From Phymatolithon calcareum (Eukaryota > Rhodophyta > Florideophyceae > Hapalidiales), in contig OZ345371.1 in assembly GCA_977006965.1 (NCBI GenBank), positions 2,418,001 to 2,482,000 on the forward strand: a stretch of DNA of 64,000 bases, in the 5' to 3' direction. Each line of letters begins with the position of its first letter. The first letter of the stretch is position 1. Made by a program: the position numbers and the translations under genes. Positions 54,197 through 62,603 of this stretch are shown piece after piece. The notes beneath the pieces were generated by a model. It saw only the letters and a list, made by a program, of their open reading frames with translations, made no database searches and was not told where the DNA came from.

Positions 54197-54450
54197 ACCA
54201 AGACAAAATAGAACGGCGACGCTGAGATTCCTACGAACAGGACAAGTGGACTCTAAGCTTTTCCCTCCACCTTCTCTGGAGGAGGGTTTTTGCAGCTAGG
54301 GCTACGACGATAGCAACGAGCTTTTGCGGGCTTTAACGGAGCTACCAAGGTAGTAGCATCTGAAACGCATCTCCCTTACAGTCTTATGAGTGTTTCTGAG
54401 GGCGTTTAATAAATTCAAAATTCAAAAAAAAAATAAATAAAAAATATAAA

Positions 54451-54928
54451 GGTGAAATAAGGACAGGTTGGTACTGTTACGTACAGTACCATCCTCGTCG
54501 TCATTGCTTTTCTTGCTTGAATTTTCGATAAAATTCGTTGCATTTGTCATAATTCGCTCCCGCTCGCGTTCAGAATGCGCCTCGCCCACCGAGTCAGCGC
54601 GCGATCTCCGCTTGTCGGCTTCCATTTTCCCCGCAAAGCAGCTCAAGATGAGCGCCGCGGGGGGCTCTTCTAGTGGAGCAACCCCAGTGGAGAGATAAAG
54701 CCAGAGAGAAGCCTTGAATCGGGAGAGAAGACATATGTTTTTTTCGCGCATTTTATATGAATCCAATTCCTATTGTACTGTCTCTACCAATAAATAAAAA
54801 TGAGAAAACTCACACAATGGCCAGAAAAGTGGGAAATTTCACCAGACCCCCCTACTTGCTAGTACCGTGGGCCTACACTCAGTTGTCTACGAGAAATTTG
54901 ATGTCCAGTATCATGAACTGACACGACA
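54451..54928. other. No gene seen
   Basis: About 480 bases between LINE C and the membrane-protein gene. A short ORF ending SAAGGSSSGATPVER (stop at 54696) is not recognised. Confidence 0.4.
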
Positions 54929-55648
54929 TCATTTTTCAAGACATGACCATATCCTCGAAAGCAAGACTATGGCAACGCCGACCGGAACAAACATAAACAC
55001 CAAGCCAAGATTTGTGGCAGCAAAGACACCGGCGCTTACTGTGACGTGCTCATAGTCGCCGCTACCATAGAAAAGCCAATAGGCCGCATGCCAAAGACCG
55101 AAGAGGATGATTGGAAATCCCAAGTACGAGAGCCGAAATCGTACCCGTGCGCCCATAAGCACGTCCACACCCACGGCGATAAGCGGAAGCCCCAAAATAC
55201 CAAATCCGTACATATTGTAGAGTACTTTTCGTATTGGAGTCACATCAATGATGAGACCAAACAGAAGCCCAGTTGCCGCGGTCTGATACAGAGGTATAGC
55301 GAAATTTTGAAGCTGCCCTGCTGACCTGTTTCGAGCAGCTTGAAGTGAACACACTGTGAGAAGTACCAATGATATGGCGAGTAAGAACCAGTTCCACCCG
55401 CCCAGAAGGATGAGAAGATTGATGTCGATGACTTCATTGCCGCGACCTGCGGCAACTGCAAAGCCTCCAACGATAAGAGTGATACCCAGACTGGCGAGCG
55501 CGAAGAGAAGACGAACAGAAAAAAGCGCCCAGGTGTTCGCAAATACCGAGGTTCCGGCCTCTTTTAAACTGTGCCCGCCAAAAAGAGGTGTGAGAGGACC
55601 CCAAAAAGAAGCGCAACCTGTTCGTTGAGTGGTCAATTGCTCATCCAT
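54929..55648 (-). CDS. Multi-pass membrane protein, 239 aa
   Basis: After a short N-terminus (MDEQLTTQRTGCASFWG) there are about six or seven hydrophobic segments, e.g. SVRLLFALASLGITLIVGGF, LLILLGGWNWFLLAISLVLL, AATGLLFGLIIDV, FGILGLPLIAVGVDVLM, LGFPIILFGLWHAAYWLFYG and LGLVFMFVPVGVAIVLLSRI. The D-x-L...R-x-x-LSY spacing and W-x-x-x-YW recall the Rolling stone/FAR-17a (AIG1) superfamily, but this is a shape resemblance, not a motif match. It is the only plausible intact host gene between 33 kb and 62 kb. Confidence 0.65.
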   Translation of the reverse strand: MDEQLTTQRTGCASFWGPLTPLFGGHSLKEAGTSVFANTWALFSVRLLFALASLGITLIVGGFAVAAGRGNEVIDINLLILLGGWNWFLLAISLVLLTVCSLQAARNRSAGQLQNFAIPLYQTAATGLLFGLIIDVTPIRKVLYNMYGFGILGLPLIAVGVDVLMGARVRFRLSYLGFPIILFGLWHAAYWLFYGSGDYEHVTVSAGVFAATNLGLVFMFVPVGVAIVLLSRIWSCLEK

Positions 55649-56503
55649 CTAATCGCGCTCGGCTCTTCAGCAAGAAAGCAGGAACAGACGAGGAAGGAGA
55701 CGAGAGCGATGTACGCCACGACCTATTTTTTGGACAGTAGAATTCTGGAAATATACCGTTGATTGCCCCATGCGATGGCCCGTCATTAAGCGCTTCTTAT
55801 GAGTGTCCCGATCTAGATTACAGTCCTTATCGGAAGCAACACAATCCACCAGTCTTCCCCGTTCTTTGAATTTGGTTAATGCTGACATGAACAAAGGAGT
55901 CTGGTCTCGCGATATTCTATCAGCGATACCCAAGAAGAAATTTTATGAATGGCATGCAACAGGGAGGCTCACAGTAGCATCGCACGTCTTCCTAAGGAGC
56001 GAAGGTTCTTGATGTAAAAAAGGCCAGGTATACAGTGAATGAAGAGCCCTAGTGTCGTGATGTGATACTAGCGCAACACGAAACGGAACAGTTATGTGTT
56101 CCGAGCGCCTGCAATTACTTCCTCTCAACCATTTGGATTAAGTTGACCACATGCTTATATCGAGCTCCGAAATTGGGAGTACAGAAACCTATATATTGTG
56201 TCTTGTACCGTGTTGAGCCCTGCATTTGCCTGGAACTCTAATAAGGATACCCAGGCAATAATTTCCCGGTATTCGTATTATTGTAGAGACGTTCCGACTG
56301 CGTAGAAATTAGTACTTAAGGCAGAGAAGCGTCGCCTTGTTCAATAAACTGGCAAGAATCCGATTGAACACGACCTTCCTGATTACTGTACGACCACAAC
56401 ACCTAGCACCGGTTCCTTGAGCGATAGCCCGTAAATTGCATCATATCCTGGAGCTGTTTGATTTCATAAAAAGTGATTGGAGAGTTGAAGTTGATATGTG
56501 GGG
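55649..56503. other. No gene seen
   Basis: About 850 bases; short ORFs only, no motif. Confidence 0.45.
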
Positions 56504-56624
56504 GTTGTGCACCGGCGGCGAGGGATGACATGAGCCCGAGGGCATGATATTCAATCGAGGCGCAGCCGAGGTCCGAATATCATGGCCTGAGGGCGATTTT
56601 CATCCCGAGAATACGGTGCACAAC
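56504..56624. other. Foldback structure with 11-bp perfect ends
   Basis: GTTGTGCACCG at 56504-56514 and CGGTGCACAAC at 56614-56624; inner parts also pair imperfectly (GAGGGATGACATGAG with TTTTCATCCCGAG, CATGATATTC with GAATATCATG). It abuts the left inverted repeat of the Crypton-like element, four bases away. Confidence 0.6.
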
Positions 56625-56628
56625 ACGT

Positions 56629-56787
56629 TTGTCAACCGGCTGAGGGGGTAGACATCGGCTTCCTCTTGCAACTGATTGCTTCTATGTCATAACTCCTCAC
56701 GTAGTGCCGTACACTTCTGAGGGGCCATAACTCTTCACATCAGTTGCAAGAGATAGCAGATGTCTGTCCCCTCAGCCGGTTGACAAC
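56629..56787. repeat. Left inverted repeat with adjacent inverted copy (foldback)
   Basis: 56629-56676 and 56739-56787 are reverse complements with a few differences (CTTCCTCTTGCAACTGAT against ATCAGTTGCAAGAGATAG). The spacer of ~60 bases contains CATAACTC(C/T)TCAC on both sides. As a unit it looks like a 159-bp MITE. Confidence 0.7.
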
Positions 56788-56841
56788 TCCTCACATCCGC
56801 ACAGCGCTGCGGCATTACTCCCTCGGAGCCAAATTATGTAG

Positions 56842-58671
56842 TTGACAAACCAGAACAGTGTCTACCTTGACGCTATGGAGAAAACAACCCACGATCCTTC
56901 AGCGACCAGAGCTCTCCTAGACCAGATTATTGACTCCGAATGGTCGGACATTGAAGCGGAGAATGGTTCCTTCCACTCGTCAGCGTCCACCTTCGCGCCT
57001 CCTAAGCCACAAGAGCCTACGATCCCGCTGCTCCCGCGTACACGAACCCCTCAAAGCTCACTGGCGGCAGGGCCGGGGCACGCGGCACTCGTAGCTCCAA
57101 TCTCGCCGTCAAATCCAGGGAATGCTTCCGCCCCGCATCCAGCGCTGAGGGCAAATCCGGTCCCAGTCTTTGCGCCACCTGCATTCGCACCGTCCGCAGA
57201 AGTCGCAGAGACACGTACGCTGAACATCACACTAGCACCGCCTATGCACCACAGAAAAGAGACGGAGCGATTCTTGGGTGTTCGTGTTCCCGAGAACACA
57301 CAAAAGAGCAGCGAGTACTCCATATGCGCCCTCGCGCACTTTTTGTGCCGGAACGGAGAAGAGTCTAGTCTGGAGCGCAAGTTTGAGACGGCGCGACTGA
57401 TTCTGTTCTTTGATGGGTTTAAACATTCTTACCCCAGGGATGGACCAACTGGACGGAGGACCAGCTAAGAAGAGTGCGCTATCACCTGATCGAGTTTGTA
57501 GTGAATTATAGAAGCGATAAGACAGACAAGGAAGTGAAACCGTCGACGATGAAGGGGTAAGTTCTCGGCATCCAACGATAAGTGGGGCTACAATCTGAAG
57601 CTGCTAAGTGGTCTGATTTTCAATTGCCCGAGCCTGGGTCTTGTAGCTGTGATCGACAACAAGCTTTCCGATCAGCAAGCCCGAGGGGCCTTCACAGAGA
57701 GCCATATTATTTTGTCACACGAAGATCTTGTGCTACTTTACTCGTCGTCTGCTCTTTCCTGAGAAACCCCAATCGGCTTCCTCAACAGGCTCGTTTTCGA
57801 CGTTGCGCTGGTCACCGCAATGCGCCCAACCTCCCTCGCCCTTCTTCTCACACGGCAGTTTACCAAGGAGAAGATCCGTGGTGAATGGGTTTATCGCATT
57901 TCTGCAGTTATCGGAAGCAGAGCAGGGGCTTCTAAGACTAATCGGGGCGGTATGCGCGCTGTGCGCGACAAACCCACGCAAATTTTAGTTTGGAACCGCA
58001 CAGCGCTGGGTGGTATCTTAAACTTGTACCAAGACACCGGTGATTACCTGAGTGTGCGTCGTGCGATCGATTGTGGCAGTGATCGGTTTTTTCTTGGTGC
58101 AAACCCGCGACCTACAAAGTTTTCAAAATTCTTTAAGAAGCAGCATCTTGGGAAGAACTCATTTGGAAGGATTGTCTGGAATGTTTGCAATGAAGTTGGG
58201 ATCAAAGGATCCGGTGCGAAGGGGGGAATGGTCACACACGAAATCCGCGTAACTGCAACATCTCTACTCCTTGCATCGGGACACGCTGACTCGTCAGCGA
58301 GCATGCGAACGGAGCACCGCGATCCTCGCAGCCTTCAGAACTATCAAAATTTAGATGGAGACGAGGGACAGCAGCAGCAGCGAGACATATTCCTGGAACA
58401 ACCAACTTGCCAGCTACCGGGGAATCTGAAGAAGGCTAAACATGAGGCGATTGGTGCTGAGACGCACAGAGAGAGTGTCCGCTTGCGCACTTCCCTGGCT
58501 CCTACTCTATCGATTCATGGTACTCCGGAAAACCTTGAGGCGGCGCGCCATATGTCTACAACTGGAAGCTCTTCTCTTAGTTTTCTCTCCACCTTGCGCG
58601 ACGTTTCCGGAAGAACTATTAGTGTTGTCATTAATAACCATCCAATTGAGAACCCTGACACTTGCAAATGA
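56842..58671 (+). pseudogene. Crypton-like tyrosine recombinase, broken
   Basis: N-terminal Pro/Ala-rich segment (to ~57300), then an SAM-like domain that changes frame at ~57435 (NWTEDQLRRVRYHLIEFVVN, KPSTMKG). A TAA at 57557 and a frameshift near 57575 follow; 57583-57759 encodes WGYNLKLLSGLIF and SHEDLVLLYSSSALS; TGA at 57760; the same frame then stays open to 58671. Catalytic residues of tyrosine recombinases are seen in order: Arg in TAMRPTSL, HxxR in THEIRVTA, His in TEHRDP, and Tyr in LQNYQN. The arrangement matches the Crypton/DUF3504 family, whose members cut and paste a circular DNA intermediate. Confidence 0.78.
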
Positions 58672-58860
58672 CCTCCAGATGAATCGGTAACTTCATGTTC
58701 ATCGATCTAGTTTTAATAAAAATAGATTGCAATATTGTTTACAACTCCGGTTGCCGAACGCACTCTTGTCATTGATGATGCTCCGCCGAGGACACCTGTG
58801 CCACATGACCACGAAGGGAATGATATTCAACTAAAGAAAAGTCGAGATTCGAAGCTAATT

Positions 58861-59094
58861 ATCTGAGAGTGATTGGTGCCTGGAGGGAATAATTGGAAAC
58901 CAACCTGTCTTTTCAATGAAGAATATTGATTCCCAGCTCTTCCTGAGAGACCAGGTGTACCGTTAGAACATACTCAGATCTGAGAGTGATTGATGCCTCG
59001 AGAGCATGATTGGAAACCAGCTTGTTTTTTCAATGAAGAAAATTGATTCCCAGCTCTTCCTGAGAGACCGGGGACACCCTTAGAACATACTCAA
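58861..59094. repeat. 117-bp tandem duplication
   Basis: Two units, 58861-58977 and 58978-59094, both starting ATCTGAGAGTGATTG and ending TAGAACATACTCA, roughly 85-90% alike by eye. Non-coding, inside the Crypton-like element downstream of its gene. Confidence 0.85.
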
Positions 59095-59119
59095 AAAATA
59101 GGATTTTGTCTTGCCCTAT

Positions 59120-59236
59120 ATGTCATCCCTAGTGTCTATTGTACGGGAGGTCCTCAATTGAGGACAACAGATTCATATTTCTAGCGTCTTTGTAGGTACC
59201 GGTCGGTTGCCGTACAATAGACACTAGGGATGACAT
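59120..59236. mobile_element. 117-bp unit with 27-bp perfect inverted ends
   Basis: 59120-59146 and 59210-59236 are exact reverse complements (ends ATGTCATCCCTAG ... CTAGGGATGACAT). The 63-base centre contains a 16-base perfect palindrome GTCCTCAATTGAGGAC at 59150-59165. Typical MITE/foldback geometry. Confidence 0.75.
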
Positions 59237-59327
59237 CAGACTCTATGTCTTCAGTGGAAATGACTTCGAAATTGCGAGGGAAACAAGTGGAAAATAAGGA
59301 TTTCGCACGAGTGTCCTATCAAAACTG

Positions 59328-59353
59328 CTATGTCATCCCTAGGGATGACATAG
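59328..59353. repeat. 26-bp perfect palindrome
   Basis: CTATGTCATCCCT followed by its exact reverse complement, no spacer. Shares the TGTCATCCCTAG core with 59120-59236 and 59365-59394. Confidence 0.85.
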
Positions 59354-59364
59354 AGCAATCAATA

Positions 59365-59394
59365 TTCTATGTCATCCCTAGGGATGACATAGAA
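59365..59394. repeat. 30-bp perfect palindrome
   Basis: TTCTATGTCATCCCT followed by its exact reverse complement. It overlaps the inner end of the right 62-bp inverted repeat. Confidence 0.85.
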
Positions 59395-59466
59395 ACAATC
59401 AGTTGCAAGAGGAAGCCGATGTCTACCCCCTCAGCCGGTTGACAATGGTGGAGCTGAGTAATGGTA

Positions 59467-59540
59467 GTCAAGAAGAAGTGTAGATTTTTATTTAAAAGCT
59501 ACCACCGCATCTGGAGACACTCGGGGCAACTTTGCAAGTG
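59467..59540 (+). repeat. Dispersed repeat R1, copy b (partial)
   Basis: GTAGATTTTTATTTAAAAG, CCGCATCTG and GGGGCAACTTT match R1a at 48470-48535. Confidence 0.6.
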
Positions 59541-59873
59541 CCATGCAAGCATAGCATAATGGTAGTCAAGGATGTGTGAGATGGGACTAGTCCGCCCGTG
59601 AGAGCAGTTTCATGGTTATGATGAGCGAATGCAGAGAGACTGGGGTGAAATTTTGGCGGATTCAAGTGGAAGCGAGCATGAACGATACGCGGGCCATTGT
59701 CCAGGTCTGCCCCATACTAACAGTATTGAACTTGTGAGGAATACCTAAATGCAGAAGAGATCGGAATGTCCCCTTCTGTCATACCTATGGATTTCGTGCG
59801 ACCATGAATGAAAGAAGTCCAGAGCGGGAGCCACATCCTTTAAGCTCGTATCATAAAGGTTGAAATTCATGTT

Positions 59874-60227
59874 GTGGACACGGTTGCTGTGCTCGGAGCT
59901 CTGCTATGTGAAGCAAATGTAAAGGAGCTGAATAGGAGTGAGATTGTGCCAGATACGAGAGGAAGCGAGTATGAGCCATTAGCGGCAATAGCCAGACATG
60001 GCTATTCTGAAGCACTCAATGTTCCTTACATTTTTACTGACCTAAAGGCTTGCAAGTTTGTAGTTCATGTTTCGGCCCCCAATCGGACCTGGTTGTCTCT
60101 CAAAATCGACGGCGATGGCTCTAACAGACTTGATGACCTACTTGCAGAATTTCACGGACGCAAAAACAAAGGGGCACGGGTCGTTTGCAAGCACAGTATC
60201 AGAACTGTTGAAGTAAGTCTTTTTTGA
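59874..60227 (+). CDS. Hypothetical protein, 117 aa
   Basis: Open frame MDTVAVLGALLCEANVKELN ... WLSLKIDGDGSNRLDDLL ... VVCKHSIRTVEVSLF. Mixed alpha/beta-looking composition, soluble, no family recognised. It sits in a repeat-rich stretch and may be a fragment. Confidence 0.3.
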   Translation: MDTVAVLGALLCEANVKELNRSEIVPDTRGSEYEPLAAIARHGYSEALNVPYIFTDLKACKFVVHVSAPNRTWLSLKIDGDGSNRLDDLLAEFHGRKNKGARVVCKHSIRTVEVSLF

Positions 60228-60839
60228 GAGCTACCTGAAGGAAATATTTGAACAGCAAGCAACTAATCATTCGTTACTAAATAGTACTCGGTAAGACAAA
60301 ATCACAGGGTCAAGCGCCATAGTTGGAATTTAACACCTTCGAGGATTAAATTATTCCTAAGACGGGGGATTATTAACAGTGATGCTCGGAGGCGAATTCT
60401 TTTTGTTCTATCGTCAATACTGACACTGGAGAGCTAAATTTGTGTACTGGTTGAATCTGCATTGAAATTAATTTGTCTTCAAAGATTGCGAGGTTCTGGC
60501 TCCTGCTCTGGTACAATGGGTATAATTGCTTCGGAGGTCTGTATACTTTTGGAATATTCCGAGGCTTCTCTTAGAATCATGCAATGTTGCTGACCGTGCA
60601 GTATCAACTAGCTTCAATGATACAAAACCACGGGCGGCGGAGGTCTTCCACGGGGAGACCCAAGGTTTCGTTGTTGGGCGAGCTTTATACTCGCAAATTG
60701 ACGCAGCTGAACGAGATATGACTAGGTATTAGCCTGTTTAATAAAGGGCTGTAACTCAGCACAGTAGAAAGGCCTGTATTGGAATGGAAAGAAAGAGTGT
60801 GTGATGTGAGATACAGAGTCGTACATCTCTCTTCTTCGA
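60228..60839. other. No gene seen
   Basis: About 610 bases with short ORFs only. Confidence 0.4.
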
Positions 60840-61020
60840 TCCTCCTTGAAGAGTTTGGTTTTTGTAACCCACTGAGTCGTGTTACTCCAACAGAAAAAGA
60901 AACTCTTCTGTAGACAGAATCCAGACAAAACCTCTTAGCACTAGGAAAGATACACACGCGTCAGCGGATGCGTTGGTAACTTTTAAATATAAAATCTACC
61001 TTTCTTCTCTTTCTTCTATC
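60840..61020 (-). repeat. Dispersed repeat R1, copy c (inverted)
   Basis: Reverse complement matches R1a over GGTAGATTTTATATTTAAA, TTACCAACGCATC, TCTTTCCTAG, GATTCTGTCTACAGAAGAGT and TAACACGACTCAGT. An antisense ORF in it (SGFCLQKSFFFCWSNTTQ) resembles the ORF in R1a (ARFCLWKSFFSCWCNTIQ) simply because the DNA is related. Confidence 0.65.
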
Positions 61021-62510
61021 CTCCTTGACCAGATCGTGACTCTTGAAAGACATGGAACATCTGAGATTTTATTATTTCATTGAAACATAGTTTTGCCGTA
61101 CTAAAACCGTTAATCAGGTGCTGCATGTGGTCGTACGGGTCACGTTGGCAACCTTGACCAAGCACTTGAGCGCTTTCGTTTCGCATCACCAAAGGTTTTA
61201 ATTTTACGCCTAGCAATCGTACAACAAGAGACATTTCATTTACCCGGTATTGGGAGCTCAGTATGAAATGTGACTACATCAAAAATTTGCGAGCAGTCAC
61301 TACAGCAAAATTTCAAAAAGCACGTACTCTTCTAACAGGAAGACAAATGGAAACGCTTCCATGCATTTCTCTGTATGCTGGGGAAAGGTTTTCGAGCCTG
61401 CTAATAATCGTCCCAAGTCAACTGAAAGGCATGGCGGTGTACTATGTGGCGAAAAATAAGTGATATTTCTGTCTTTACAGATATTTGGAAATCGAGTTGA
61501 GATCTGTGTCCTGTAAGTACAGAGCAACGGAGATAGCGAGTGCGGAGAGTTTGGTAATCTGGCTGAGGAAAGGCCTCCTCTTTTCATAAGGAAGAGGAAT
61601 TCGTGAACAACGGTTAAAGCAAGTGCAGTTCTGGATGTAAACAGTGAAAGCCCTTCTACGATTATGTCAAATGGAGATGCTGATGCATCGGTACAATCCT
61701 AAGCTGGGAACATAATGGTATGTGTGGGCGAGCGAGTGATACCTTTTAAAGAGGAAAGATTTAAACTAAATATTGTCGCGCTGCTTGGCTTACTCTGAAA
61801 ATCATCCCATACGAAAGCTGAACAAATTCTGTAAAAAGTTTAGCAGAATAAGCCTTGATATGCGCTATAAAGAATTCACATCTGAATCCCCGTTGCAGTG
61901 CCTCCCACCACCAAGTTGCTCTGTCGCAAAGCCGACTCTTCCTATAATTTGATATCCAGCGGTAGAACAGATATCAGTCAAGAGGTGGCGTTCCATCGCC
62001 CGCCTCTGACAAACTTTCAAAAATCTTATTTGAAATGCAACCAATTTTTCCTCGAAAATCGTTGCACATTTTATCGCCTGGTCGGTCGAGCTGTTGTTGT
62101 CCTTCCTCTCTTTCACCCACGTTGTTATGTGTCGATAAGTTACATGGATTTCTTTGATATTCAAAATGTAAACAGGAGGCGTACATAAAAGTATAATACA
62201 GCATTGTAAGCCCCGACAATAGCGCAGCACAGGCATTGTATATTAGCAGATTACAGGAATCATCCTGTTCCCAATGCTACCCTGTCTTACATACGAACAG
62301 CATTCTGCGCGAAGCATCTGGTGAGCGTCTCTAGATGGGCCTCAGCTGCATGAAGGGAGCGATCCGGCTACTGCATTGCACAAACTTTCCGGCCCCTAAT
62401 CATCTGCTTACTCTACTGCAAAGCAACGTCCCCCATTTTCAAATATCCTTTCTCTGATTTCTCCTCTATCAGCCCGTTTCTAGTACAACCACAAGCTCCA
62501 TTCTCTCCGC
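61021..62510. other. No gene seen
   Basis: 1.5 kb upstream of the vWA gene; several ORFs of 60-120 codons on both strands, none with recognisable content. Confidence 0.45.
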
Positions 62511-62516
62511 TATAAG
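62511..62516 (+). promoter_or_regulatory. TATA-like box of the vWA gene
   Basis: TATAAG, 88 bases before the ATG at 62604. Position is plausible for a short 5' leader; no further support. Confidence 0.35.
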
Positions 62517-62603
62517 ACCGTATGGCTTTCCATGAATCACCTTCCTGCACCACACCCACACGCTCCCCATTTCCCACGGTCTGCAAACACCGCTTGATCA
62601 GAA

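Larger units (their letters stand above)
51219..54435 (+). mobile_element. LINE C: nearly complete ORF2 copy of the LINE A family
   Basis: Starts with homology to LINE A (2072 downward), lacks ORF1 (5' truncation), carries endonuclease and RT, a ~230-base 3' UTR and a poly-A tail. Candidate 15-bp target duplication AATAAAAAATAKAAA at 51204-51218 and 54436-54450, one mismatch; being A/T-rich this is suggestive only. One deletion of roughly 30 bases near 52070 relative to LINE A separates the endonuclease and RT frames, so even this best copy is inactive. Confidence 0.93.
56629..59445 (+). mobile_element. Crypton-like tyrosine-recombinase element bounded by 62-bp inverted repeats
   Basis: 56629-56690 (TTGTCAACCGGCTGAGGGGG ...) and 59384-59445 are reverse complements over about 62 bases with only one or two differences. 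Between them lies a plus-strand tyrosine recombinase of the DUF3504/Crypton type (56842-58671), a 117-bp tandem duplication (58861-59094) and a palindrome cluster (59120-59394). A second, inverted copy of the left repeat lies at 56739-56787. Target duplications were not found. Whether the inverted repeats are the real element ends or two related MITEs flanking a Crypton remnant cannot be settled from one copy. Confidence 0.6.
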
